A stretch of DNA of 64,000 bases. It comes from Chrysoporthe austroafricana (Eukaryota; Ascomycota; Sordariomycetes; Diaporthales; Cryphonectriaceae). Position 1 is the first letter of the stretch, and each line of letters opens with the position of its first letter. The notes under the pieces were generated by a model. It was not told the origin of the DNA. It was given only the letters and a program-made list of their open reading frames with translations, and did no database searches. A program made the position numbers and the translations under genes. The stretch is taken from positions 5,016,383-5,080,382 of the forward strand of contig JYIP02000004.1 in the NCBI GenBank assembly GCA_001051155.2. The letters are read 5' to 3'. Shown here in pieces: positions 34,591 through 47,800 of this stretch.

Positions 34591-37500
34591 GCTTGCTTCG
34601 TTTTCGTAAAGCAATTACGATAATATTTCCGGCTTTAGGAATTTCTTCCGCTAATAGCCGCTTTCGCTTTGCTCTTTCTTGTAATTCAGCTATAATTTCG
34701 CATTTTCATTTGAAATTATATATTATTTCGTTTGTATTCAAAGCATTACGGGGTATTTATATATTATAATAACTAAAGTAATTTATCCATTTTACTAAAT
34801 ATTCAATTCTATACGGATTATATTTATATTTTCGCTTATAATAGCTAATTATCCTTTTTAGCTTGTAATATCGGTAGTTTTCCAAGTATTTTTCGATATC
34901 CGGATTTTCTAGTATATTTATTAGTTTTAATATATAAAGTTATATTTATAAAGATTTATTTTAAGAAGGTTTATAAGCATTAATTGTATTATTGAAATTA
35001 CTGGATAAATATTTATATAAGAAGCTAATTTTAATTTATATGCTAAGTTCTTTATCTTTCGAATAATTTGGAAAAATCTTATCCTTTATTATAAATACTT
35101 TAATAATAGATTATTTAGCAATAAATTCTTATAGTTTAAGCAAATATATATTTAATTATTTAATTCGAAAACTATTTGGTAATAATATTTATTATATTGC
35201 ATTTTAGTTATTATTTGCATTTTGGCAATAAAAAATTCAGCTTTTTCCTAAAAAACTTCCTTTATTAAAGATATTATATCCCTTATCTATCAGTCCGATA
35301 ATAAGTTAAATCCGAATAGCATTTAGCTAGCTGAATATTTTGTAATTCGATTATATATATTATTTAAATTGAATTATAATATTAGTATTATTTCGGTTTA
35401 TTCTGTATTAAAGTAAATAGTAATAAAATGCCGAATTACTATTTCAATTATTCGGTTTTTTATTTTAGATTGCCCGTCTGTTTGCGAATGCAAAGCCGTA
35501 AAGTAAGCAAGTTTCGTTCCGATAGCTTCTTATAAATATTTCCAGAATTTCGATAGGAATTTCGAATTTCTATTTAAAATAATCTTTTTGAATATTTCCC
35601 AATTTAGTAATATAAAATATCTGTAAGATAAAAGTTGCTTAATTTGCTATAATATATATTATATTATTTAGTATAATAATTATAGCTTTGAAATACTTAT
35701 CCGTAATCGTAAGAAATACATTTAAAAATAATATTTTAGCCAAAGCTTATATAATATTTATAAATAGTATTATTAATAACGTTATAACGAAAATTATAAT
35801 AATAATATAAAATAGAATTAATAAAGATAATATAAGCTATATTTCTTTTATAAGTTATTATAAATCGTTTTTATTCTCGTTATAAGCTCGATATATTAAT
35901 ATATAATTGCGTATTTTGGCATAGCAATATTTAATAATGAATCGATTTATTAAGTTATACTATATACGGTTTATACCGAAATAATATTTTCTATTGTAAG
36001 CTTCTTTAATAAATTTCAATGCTATTTTATTCGGGATATATAGTTATTATTTCCTATAATAGTTTTTGAAAAATAATAAGCTATTATAATTTAATATTCA
36101 AAGTAATTAAGCAATCTTATTTGAATTTTTAATTATTCGATTATTTTGGATTATAAAGAGTATTTTTCGTATCTTTTTTTAATGTATTTTTTTATTTCGC
36201 TATTTATGAATATTTTATTGAAAATTTAAACGAGTTCGTTTTCTTATATTTTGTTTAGAATGCCTTTATCGTTAATAAGTTTCTGGGTAAACGGTAATTT
36301 TAATATAGCATTTGCGAAAATATTTAATTTTCTCAATATATAATATACTTTCAAATTAAATTAATTTAAGTATTTCGAAACAAAAATTAATCGTATATTT
36401 ACTTTAATTTTATTTACTATATTTATAAATAATAAATAAATAATACTAATTATTATTATATAATCGGTAAAGATATAAATTAATTTAATTCGGTTCGATT
36501 TTATTATTATTTATAGTTTTCGTATTAATTATATTAAATAAGCTATTTTAACCTTTATAAGCTAATATTTTCATTTTATTTCGTTAATCGTTTTGCTTAA
36601 ATAAAGGATTAATTATATAGCTATATTTGCTATTAATAATATTCCGTTTTATATATAATTATTTATTAATTGGAAAATAATATTTAAAAATATTATTTCT
36701 TTAAATATATTTAGCTAAATAAAAAGAAATTTATTTGAAATATAATAAAATAAAGCATTTTTAGCTTTCAAAACTATTTTGAAATCGTAAAAATTATTAA
36801 TTTCGTTTAATATTGGGTCGAAAATAGCTTGTATAATATAATTTCGCTATTTTATATTTGAAAGTAAACGGTTCGATTAGCAAGCATTATTTAGCATTTT
36901 AATTTTCTTTTTTTAAAATAAATTAATTCGATAACTATATTTAAGAATTAAATAGCGTAAATATTCTATAAATCCAATAAACCTTTTCAATTATTAAAAC
37001 GTTTTAAGGAATTCTAAGTTACGAATAGCTTATATTTGGTATTCCGTATTAGAAATTCCGAATCCGTTTATTTTAAATCTTAAGAATTGAATTAAAGGAT
37101 ATTCAAGAAATAATTTAAGATTTTGCTAATAAAATATTTTTGCGTAAAAATAATAAGAGAATAGTTTATAAATATTGCAAGTAATTTTATTCTATAATTA
37201 AATAAATAATAATATTATTTATAAAAACGGAAATAAATTTGTAATATAATCGTAAAAATTAATTTATAAAATGCTAGATATAAAATAATAAATTTCAAAA
37301 TCTTATAAATAGAATTTTTATCCTTTCTTAATTGCGATAATTAATAATAATAAATTGGTTTTTATAGTTTAAATATATTAATAATTAATAGAAAAATTGC
37401 TATATATTTATTATTATAATATATATTTTTCCTTTTAGCTATTTAATAATTTTTTATTATAATAGCAAAAGGTAAATATTAAGGATTGAGATTTTATTCA

Positions 37501-38637
37501 AAGCGCGTAAATTAACTACTATATATTTTTTCTTTTAACTATTTATATTCTTTCAAATTATAAAGATTAATAAACCGAATAGCATTATACTTATAACTTA
37601 TTTAGCTCGATTTTGCTAATATAACTTGTCCAAAATTTCGTTAATTACTTTTTGGTTTTCCTTACTTTAATAATATAGCTTTTATCCTACTTTCTAATTT
37701 TATTATCTTTCGATTAAGTCGACTTTTATTTATTAGTCGATTGGCATATTAATGGGATTTGTATTTTTAAAAATTCTAGCATATATTCGTATTAATTCTA
37801 TAATTTTATAGAGAAATTCCGGTAAACGCTTGCAAACGTATATACTGAAATTAATTTCCGATTCTTTAATAGCTTTATTTTTCCGAATCTTTAATTCGAA
37901 TCCTTAATTTATTATAGGAGTTCTTATATCCGGGAATTAATACTCTTCTAGCTATTTTCCAGTAATTTCCGCAATTTATTAAAAAATATATTTAATAAAT
38001 AATAATTAGTTTAAATTTAGCTTTCTTAAAAGCTATAACCCATTTTTAATTCGTTAATAAATGTATTATCGCGCGATATAATAATAATTATCGTAATTTG
38101 CTAGCGGGATTATATAATTTATCTGGAATAATTTAATTATTTTTAAAAGTTAGTTTTTCTAAATCTTTAAAGGAATTGCCGCTTAATTCGTTATTAAGAT
38201 TTCTTTGGTTTAATAGCCTATTAAGCAATTTATTTACTTTTTCTATTACGACTTGAATAAAAGAGTTATATTTTTGGAATTTGCTTAATATTAATAGAAA
38301 TAAGCTTATAAGATCTAAGTAGCATTATTATTATAATTGTAACTTTTGCTTGCTAAGATTATATTAGTATTCGGGCAAATACTTTTATTTTTATTATAAC
38401 GCTATTAAAATAACTAAATTATAAAGATAATTCTAAATTTAGAATATTTATTTTATAAAGAATATTATATTTTTGCTTTAATAAAATATTTGCTTTTATT
38501 CGATTTAATACTCAAGTTCCTATTCGGGTACGAAATATAATTAAATAGCCGTATTTATTATTTTAGAAATATATATCGAATTCAGCTTAGCCTTTTGCTA
38601 AAAACTAATTTACGCTTTTAAGTTTAGCTTTTATATT

Positions 38638-38823
38638 TTAATTTACTTTTGCTTTAAGGAAATGCGCTAGCAATTCCTTAGCGATAATATAACGACTAGC
38701 GCTTATATCGATATAAACCTTTATATCCGGCCTATTTAAATATATTTTAATTGCAGCTCTTGCATACGTATAGCTGCTGCTATAATAAAGTTTGGCTATA
38801 AGTATAAAACTATCGTATTCCAA
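38638..38823 (-). pseudogene. Retropepsin segment of H1
   Basis: 61 open codons. PDIKVYIDISASRYIIAKE fits the aspartic protease active-site loop, where D-T/S-G-A-S is expected and DISAS is read. The equivalent in H2 is near 49030-49090. Confidence 0.7.
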
Positions 38824-41699
38824 GGTTTTTCCTTTTTATATAGTAATTTTAATAAAATTTTATAATTAATTGAATAGCTATATAAAGTACTTAATATAAA
38901 ATATATTTTCATTTATAAATAATTTTATCTTTTCAGTTCGAAAAATTTATATATTATTCTCGATTATTATATTTTCTTTATAAGCATATTTTTCCGAATT
39001 ATTATTTCGTTTTTATAAGTTTTCAGTCTCTTTAATTTATTTATTGTTATTAGCTATAAATAAATCGTTATTTATAAGAAAATAGCCTTTTCGACTTAGC
39101 TTATCCATTTTATCTGAATTATATTGCAATTTTCTGTTATCGATATTGAAATTTGCTAGGGTTAATTGGACAAAATATCCTTTAATATCTTTTTGTACGA
39201 ATCGATAATAAAAGCGCAATTGGAAATTCCGGTTTTTTGAAATTAAATTTCTGCTATTATTTATAATATTAATTAATATTTTCCTAGCCGTATTAAGGAT
39301 ATTTTATTATCGGGCTATCCGTTTCCGTAATTAATTCTGAGTATTTATTAGCTTTCGCTATTATTTTAATAAAAGCTTTCAGAATTCGTATTCCGGGATA
39401 TATTTAATACTTTTGGATAAATTTAGCTAATTAAATATCTTTATTAAGCGAAATGAATATTTAAGTCTTTAAGGCTTAAATCTTTTAAAGCATTTTAAGA
39501 ATATATTGGCTAGGAAATAAATATTAATATTGAACAGATTGGCAGCCGATTGCATAATTTTCTATACTAGTTATACAGGTTTATAAGATAATTTCATTAT
39601 GCAATCTAATTCGAGAATATGCTATATCTCTTGTTTCGCTTTGAAATATTTTTCGAAATCTTTCGTATTTTTATTTCGATTAAGTCTATCGAAATGTTTA
39701 ACTATTAGTTTTTTATCGATCCGATTCCAGATATTTCTAGCTAAATACGAGTTTGAATATTCGGCTAGCTTAATAAATCGATAGATATAATAAGTAAATT
39801 CTAGAATATTATAATTATTTCGTATATCTTTTCTAAAATATTATTAAGCATTTAACAAGTCCTTTATAATTTTCCGCAATATAGAAAAGTTTCTTCTTAA
39901 TTACTTCTTTTATTAGCTCTAATTATGCTTATGCAAAATAAAATCCTTATGCTTTTAAAGGGATAATATAAAATAAAACTAAATATATATTATTTTAATT
40001 AAGCAAGCGAATAAATAGAAGTTGAAATATTTATCGCGTTTTGTATTTCTATATATATATATTTTATATTAGTTTATAAAAACTTGAAAGACTTTCCAGA
40101 TAATAATTTTGTTATTTATAATAAATACGATTATTAAGTTAATATAATTATTTTAATTTTCGTAAAATCGGAATTGCTTTATAATCGTATTTTTAAATTC
40201 CTTATTAATGCTAACGGGCAATGCTATAAGTTTAAATAAATCAAGCCGATATGCTCGAGAATTTTTGAATTGCTTATAGCTAAATAATAAGTTTCGAAAA
40301 CTATTGCTTTTATTATTATTAGAATCCAATAGATCTAGTAGTCTATTTGGCTTATTAACTAGTTTTTCTTGGAAATTAAAGTTAATTTTAATATCCGGCT
40401 AAAGATTTAAGGATAGTTTTTAATCTGGTTAACTTTTTGCCTTTAATATAAATATTTGCCGGATATATTCTTTAATATTAAGAAATGCCGGTTTAGTAAA
40501 GCGATATCCGTTACTAATATATTATTTCGTAGCCGAAACGGAAATGGGTTCCTTAATAAGTTCCGATTAAAGCGCTTGCATATTAAAAGCTTATTATAAT
40601 CGGAATATTTTTTCAAACCCAATACGTATTGCCCTTTCCGAAATAAAGCCGTTTTAATAAATTGCTTTCATTTCGAATTATTATAGAAACTAATTCAATA
40701 AGCCAATAATTAAAGGAAAAAGGGTTGGGTATTTCTTAAAGATAATAATACGACCGTCCGATCTTCTTTTATTTAATCTTTTTTCCTTATAATCTTTTTT
40801 TCCCGAAAAGTTACAAATAGTCCGATAAACCCGATTAAAGCATTAATATGCTTTTTATTATAAAGTTTATAAGGTTAGCTAAAATAGTTGCAATAGAATT
40901 TTATCTGAAAGTATTTCGATTTTAAACTTTTATTAAAAGGGAAAAAGTACGTTTATTTCTTAAAACTAGTTATTTTCCTTTGCTTTTATCTATTCTTCTT
41001 ACTATAGTTAAAAAATTCTTAAATTTATTAATAAATTTAAGATTTAAGTTTTCAGTCGAATATCGTAATAAATAAATATACTTAATTCTATTATCAGTAT
41101 TAGTATATTTAAATATATAATGCTTTCGCTTTTCGATAAATTATTATTAAATTAATTCTTCTAATAGATTTTCCGAATTATTAAGTCGAAAGGTATTTTC
41201 GCTTTTATTCATTTCTATAAGCATTTATTATCGTTCCTTTTCCGTTATTATTTCGGCAAGCTTCCAAAGTTTTCGATATTTGGAAAAGTTTTCCCAGAAC
41301 GTATTATTCTCTCTTATCTATTAGGACAAATTCTTATCGAAATTCGATTTTCTTCTTTTTTAAGTTTACCGTTTAAGCAATAAAAGCTATCCTTGCTTAA
41401 CTATTTATGCCTTTGCTTTCTATAAAAGTATATTAGCTTCCTTAAAGTTCTATTTTGCTTTTTTATATCGATCGGCTAAAAGTTTCCAATTAACGAAAAC
41501 GTATATAATTTCGAAAAAGATCTTAATATCCGATATAACCCAATCTTTTCTTTCAAAATTATTTAAAGCTTATATAAATTTATATACTTAAGCAGAATGC
41601 TTAATTTCAATATAATCGATAAGCCGCAATAATAAAACGTTATTGCTAGTAATTGCTATAGTAAATTAACAATAAATTATCGATAAATAATTATAATAT

Positions 41700-41813
41700 T
41701 TCTTATAAGAATGCTATTTCTATAAAGGCCGATATTTTATAAAACCGATATTCTTATAAGAACCGATACTTTATAGAGCCGATACTTTTATAGAAGCCGA
41801 TATCTTATAAGAC
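41700..41813 (-). repeat. Short tandem repeats in leader of H1
   Basis: Units of about 16-18 bp built on CCGATA(T/C)TT(C)TTATA repeat about six times next to the LTR. The H2 leader (52075-52200) has more units. Confidence 0.8.
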
Positions 41814-42017
41814 TAATAGTGAACGTACTGAAATATATTATAAAGCATAGTTTTTCCAAAAAAGTAAACTACGCTAAAGCCTATCAGGGCATTATATAGG
41901 CCCCCCGGTAAAAGTATAGCATCCACCTGGTAAATTCATTGCATATTCACTAAGGGATTTACTATAAATTTACCAGGCGAATCTATTACGAATTCATTTC
42001 GTTTATAAGTTTTGCTA
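41814..42017 (-). repeat. Family-2 LTR shared by H1 and H2 (204 bp)
   Basis: TAATAGTGAACG...TTTGCTA; other copies keep TGATAG and GCCA, so in the coding sense it is TGGC...ATCA. It is the 5' LTR of H1 (to its left) and the 3' LTR of H2 (to its right). Same orientation and same length as 52263-52466. Confidence 0.8.
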
Positions 42018-42489
42018 TTAATTGCCGGCCCTTTATAACCTTTGTTTACAAAAGAAGCTAACTGTTAAAGACATTTTGAGTAGCAGTAATACGATATAAT
42101 AGGATTCTGGGTTATACGGCAAGGAAAAGTATAATAGCATTATTGGACAAAAGAGATTATATAGGAAATAATAATCGTTTTATAAAGCCGACTCGTACTA
42201 GAATCCTAATAAGTAAACGTGCCTATACTAAGGACTTGAATAACAAATATGCTTATGCCGGGGATTAAAAGAAAACCTGTTTATGCCGGGAGCTTAGAAT
42301 TAATCCTCTATTACAATCGGTTTATGCTTAAAGTAAATAAATATATATAGTATTTGTATATAATAAGGCTGGCCGATATCCAAATATATTTCGGTAATGC
42401 TTAATCGTATTTATTGCTGAAATATTTAGTATAGATATAATCAAAAACCAAAATTGCTTATAGATATTAATAAAAAGTATAGCTTTCGG
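42018..42489. other. 3' non-coding region of H2
   Basis: Between the accessory frames and the 3' LTR. About 500 bp here and inside the LTR are matched in inverted orientation by H3 (52771-53460), showing that the region belongs to the element and is not a later insertion. Confidence 0.65.
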
Positions 42490-43390
42490 ATAATGAAATA
42501 TTAAATAAGTATAATAGTAGTAAATGTAAAGTAAAGTTACGATAAGATATATCGGTATATAAAGCTAATAGCTGCATATAATCGTTATATAGCGATATTA
42601 TAGCTAGTCTTTAATATAAATGGCTAAATCTATAAATTATTGGAAAAAAGCAGCATTATATGCTGCTGATAATATTATATCGATAAATAATAGCTATATT
42701 TACTAGTTAAGAGTAATTTCCCGGGCTTTAGCAATAGCTTTAAAGTTTAGTAAATTGCGAAGGAATATAGCAAATAATTTTTCTTTTCCGATATGGTTAT
42801 AGAAATTAGTATAATTATAAACGTTAAGCTGCAAGGTTTTAACTAGCTTATGCGCTTGGATATAGAATTTGAAGCTTATTATGCGATTTTGGCATTGCAA
42901 GGACCGGGCAGCATTAAGGTAATCTTTGTTTTCGTTAGCTTATTTCTAAAAAATAGCATTAAAATTATAATCTATATCGTCTTTAATAAAAACGATTTTA
43001 ATAGCCTTGAAATCGTATTCGAAACGGAAAATTTAGTTTATAATAAAATATAAGCTTAACCGGTTGGATAAGATAATAAGATTAAAGTTGCGGAATTAAA
43101 TAACGAACTCGTATATATATTTTCTTATAATAAAAGGGAAGAAATACTGGATGCAATTATTATAGATTCTGATAATGCCAAATTTAATATTATTATAAAT
43201 AGCGAAGCTATTAGTAATGTAAAGACGGTTAATACCAAAATTGCTTCCCCAAATGAAATTATAGCGTATATATTCTTTGAATATATAGAAAGCTAGCATG
43301 CGGTAATATACCGCAATTTCGGCTTTAATAGCTTTGGATTTAAGGTTATATTTAATAGATAAAGCGGGGATAATGCAAAGCGTAGCTTAT
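42490..43390 (+). pseudogene. Accessory frame of H2 on the plus strand, unrecognised
   Basis: A single frame of about 300 codons with stops only at Trp/Gln-like codons. The best parts are MRLDIEFEAYYAILALQGPG (from 42850) and KIKVAELNNELVYIF through EEILDAIIIDSDNAKF (43081-43200), which have the acidic/basic mix of a real protein. The codon-aligned opposite strand is about equally open (about 12 versus 14 stops), so strand is a judgement. No family recognised. It lies antisense to pol and ends facing the frame at 43384-44535. Confidence 0.4.
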
Positions 43391-44535
43391 AAAGGCAAAG
43401 TATTATTAATATTAGCTCGGGGAGTTTTGCTTGGTATGGCTAATAAATTAGCTATATTCGGTAGGTTATTTTCGGTTAAGTCGATAATATTGTTTATAAT
43501 TCGATAGCGCTTAGCTAGCATTATGAAATTTCGTTCCATTATAGTAAATAGGCTTAAATTAATAATTGGCATAATAGGCTTGAAAGCTTTAAGCTTAGCC
43601 AAAACTAGCTTAATATTCTTAGCTATCTTTTTCCAAATAGCAAAGGCTATATTACGATTATATTCGTGAACTATAATAACTTCTGCTATATTAGCTGTAT
43701 AGCGTATAGCATTTACTTCTCTTTTAATAAAGTTGCTACGATTGCTTAATATCGTTTATTTAGCCTTATCCTTAATATAACGGCTATACTTATCTCGTAA
43801 GCGATTATTTCTCGATATTATAGTAGGAAATAAGATGCGATAAGCTATTAATAGAGTATATAAGGCAGAAATAAGATTACGAACGGTAAGTGAATTCGGG
43901 ATAAATTTAAGCGATATTCCCTTAATAGAATTATCCATTAATCCGTTATTTATATCTTTATTCGTAATAGCATCCGCGCTAGTAAGAGTGCTTGGATAAA
44001 GCTTTTATTTTTCGTAAATAGGGCTGGAACGGTCGATCCATAATAATATAGGGTATTGTAAAATAAGTTCCTGGGCTTCCTTAATAATTAGCGGCCGATT
44101 AATATTGCCGCTGCTTAATTCGGTATTGGGGATATAAATATTGTATTCGACCTTTCAGTTTACTATATCGGTATAACCCTTATTGATTAACGCTTAACGA
44201 AAGGCTATTATATAAGCTTCTTAACGGCAAAGGAAATCGCTTAAGTGGTTTTTCGTTATATAAGTATTACGGTAGAAACGGCTTTCGTTACTATATAAGT
44301 ATATAGCCTACCGATATCCTTCTAAGGAAAGGCGGTTTTTAAGCAATGCTTTATAAATATATTTAGCATACTATATAGTCCTGCTTTTTCAGCAAATTTT
44401 GGAAGGTTTTTCTTAGGATATAAAGTACAGTATTATATAGAAATTAAATATAGCTAAACGTACTATTTCTTATTAGTTTTAATCTTATAGCGAGGCATTT
44501 ACGGAAAAATACGACTTAATAATTGCGTAATGCAT
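43384..44535 (-). pseudogene. Accessory frame of H2 on the minus strand, unrecognised
   Basis: One minus-strand frame of about 380 codons, possibly extending upstream to 44880. It includes KNRLSLEGYR, RFYRNTYITKNHLSDFLCR, NRPLIIKEAQELILQYP, NNRLRDKYSRYIKDKAK and TPRANINNTLPL before the stop. Interruptions are stops at Gln/Trp-like codons. It lies downstream of the chromodomain in the same direction as pol. It does not match gag, pol or a transposase family known to me. It could be an envelope-like or captured protein; the sequence does not decide. Confidence 0.45.
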
Positions 44536-44899
44536 TTTGGTTTTAGTAATATTAATAGCCTTATTAATATAATCCTTACAAGTTTACAAAAGCTTAGCAA
44601 AATAAAACGAAATTGATAATAATATTAGCTTAATGCCCAAAAATAATATTCAAAAGTATAATGAAAGGTAATAATAATAGGGCGATACGGCTAGCTATAA
44701 TAAATAGATAGGGATAGTAATCGTAAGCGCGCTAATAGGAAGAAGAAAATAAAGTGAATTTACTAGCAATTTACGAAATAATAGCTTTTTGCATTTGCCA
44801 GAAATTTACTTGCCTTATTTAGCGATCGCTTTTACTCTAACGTACGCCCATTGCATTGCGAGTTCTTTCGATTTCTTAAAGCAAATAGACTAGCTTATT

Positions 44900-47800
44900 C
44901 CAGTATACTTTCTGTTTGTAAATCGCGCTTTGGCTTGTTTCGTTTTCGTAAGGCAGTTATAACGATATTTCCCGGTTCAGGGACTTTTTCCGCTAATAGC
45001 TGCTCTCGCTTTGCTTTTTCTTGCAATTCGGCTATAGCTTTGCATTTCCGTTCGAAATTATATATTATTTCGTTCGCATTCAGAGCATTACGGAATATCT
45101 ATATATTATAATAGCTAGAGTAGTTTATCCATTTTATTAAATATTCAATTCTATACGGATTACGTTTATACTTTTGCTTATAGCAGCTAATTATCCTTTT
45201 TAGCTTATAATATCGGTAATCCTTTAAGTATTTCTCGATATTCGGATTTTTTAGCATATTTATTAAGTTCTAATATATAAAGTTATATTTATAGAAATCC
45301 GTTTTAGGAAAGTTTGCAAGTATTAATTATATTACCGAAATTACTAAATGGATATTTATATAAAGAGCCAATTTCAATTTATATATTAAGTTTCTTATTT
45401 TTCGAATAATTTGGAAAAGTTTTATTTTTTATTATAAAAATTTCAGAAATAAATTATTTAGCAATAAATACCCGTAACTTAAGCAAATATATACCCAATT
45501 ATTTAATTCGAAAACTATTTAGCAATAATGCTTATTATATTGCAATTTGGCTATTATTTGCGTTTCGGCAATAAAAAATTGAATTTCTTCCTGGAAAATT
45601 TCTTTTGCTAAGAATATTATATTCCTTATCTATTAGCCCGATAATAAATTAAATCCGAATAGTATTTGGCTAGCTAAATATTTTATAATTCGGTTATATA
45701 TATTATTTAAGTTGAATTATAATGCTAGTATTATTTCGGTTTATTCTATATTAGAATAAGCAATTATAAAATGCTGAATTGCTATTTCAATTATTCGGTT
45801 TTTTATTTCAGATTGCCCGTCCGTTTGCGAATACGAAGCGATAGAATAAGCAAGTTTCGTTCCGATAGCCTCTTACAAATATTTCCAGAATTCCGATAAG
45901 AATTTCGAATTTCTATTTAAAATAATCCTTTTAAGTATTTCCTAGCTAATAATATAAAGTATCCGTAAGATAAAGGTTATTTAATCTGCTACAATATATA
46001 TTGCATTGCTTAATATAATAATCGTAACTTTGGAATATTTATCTGTAATCGTAAGAAATATATCCAAGAATAGCACTTTAGCTAAAACTTATATAGTATT
46101 TATAAATAATATTATTAGTAGTCCTGTAATAAAGTTTATAGTAATAATATAGAATAAGATTAATAGAAATAATATAGGTTGCATTTCTTTTAAAGGTTGC
46201 TATAAATCGTTTTTATTCTCGTTATAAGCTTGATATATCGATATATAATTGCATATTTTAGCATAGCAATATTTAATAATAAATCGATTTATTAAGTTAT
46301 GCTATATATAGTTTATACCGAAATAGTATTTTCTATTATAAGCTTTTTTAATAAAATCCAATACTATTTCATTCGGGATGCATAGTCGTTATTTCCTATA
46401 ATAATCTTTAAGAAATAATAAGCTATTATAATTTAATATAAAAAGTAATCGAGCAATCTTATTTAGGTTTTTTAATTATTCGATTATTTTGGATTATAAA
46501 GGGTATTTTTCGTATCTTTTCTTAATACGCCTTTTTATTTCGTTATTTATAAATATTTTACTAAGAATTTGAATAAATTCGTTTTCTTATATCTTATCTA
46601 AAACGCTTTCATTATCGATAAGTTTCTGGGTAAATAATAATCTTAATATAGCATTTGCGAGAATATTCGATTTTCTCGGTATATAATATATTTTCAAGTT
46701 GAATTAGCTTAAATATTCCGAAACGAGAATTAACCGTATATTTGCTTTAATTTTATTTACTATATTTATAAATAACGAATAGATAATGCCAATTGTCGCT
46801 GTATAATCGGTAAGGATATAAACTGGCTTAGCTCGATTCGATTTTATTATCGTTCGCAGTTTTCGTACTAGCTATACTAAATAAGCTATTTCTAATTCTA
46901 TAAGCTAGTATTTTCGTTTTGCTTTATTAATTATCTTACTTAAATAGAAAATTGGTTATACGGCTATACTTGCTATTAGCAATATTACGTTTTATATATA
47001 ATCGTTTATTAATTGGAAAACAATATTTGAAAACCCTATTTCTTTAAATATATCTAGCTAGATAAAAAGAGGTTTATTTGAAATATAATAAAATAAAGCA
47101 TTTTTAGCTTCCAAAGCTATTTTGAGGTCGTAAAAATTATTAATTTCGTCTGATATTAAGTCGAAAATAGCTTGCGTAATATAATTTCGCTATTTTATGC
47201 TTGAAAATAAACGGTTCGATTAGCAAGCCTTGCTTAACATTCTAATTTTCCTTTTCTGAAATAGATTAATTCTATAACTATATCTAGAAATTAAGTAGCA
47301 TAAATATCCTATAAATCCGATAAACCTTTCCAGTTATTAAAGTATTTTAGGGAATTCTAAGTTGCGAATAGCTTGCATTCGGTATTCCGTATTGGAAATT
47401 CCGAATCTGTCTACTTTGAATCTTAAAATCTGGACTAAAAGATATTCAAGAAACGATTTAAGTTTAGCTAATGAAATATTTTTATATAAAATTAGCGAGA
47501 AGATAATTTATAAATATCGCAAGTAATCTTATTCTATAATTGAATAAATAACGATATCGTTTATAAAAGCAGAAACAAACTTATAATATGATTATAAGAG
47601 TTAATCCATAAAATGCTAGATATAGAATAATAAATTTCGAAATCTTATAAATAGAATTTTTATTCTTTTTTAATTACGATAATTAATAACGGTAAATTAG
47701 TTTTTATAATCTGGATATATTAGGAATTAATAGAAAAATTGCTGTACATTTATTACTATAATATATATTTTTCTTTTCAGCTATTTGATAATTTCTTATT

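Larger units (their letters stand above)
34591..42017 (-). mobile_element. Copy H1: family-2 gypsy chromovirus, 3' end cut by J
   Basis: Minus-coding, right end at LTR 41814-42017. Reading leftward: repeat-rich leader (41700-41813), gag (about 41500-39000), protease (VYIDISASRYIIAKE, about 38660-38740), RT (VFINNIIIY near 37200), RNase H (about 36400-36900), integrase (about 35200-36150) and chromodomain (IEYLVKWINY, about 34730-34850). J removes what follows. It is collinear with H2 at the same spacing. Very AT-rich with dense stops. Confidence 0.85.

Noticed and set aside
39599..39784. Conserved plus-strand frame seen in 19718-19918, 39599-39784 and 49893-50093
   Set aside because: It is the antisense shadow of family-2 gag; the minus-strand reading is the Gag-like one.
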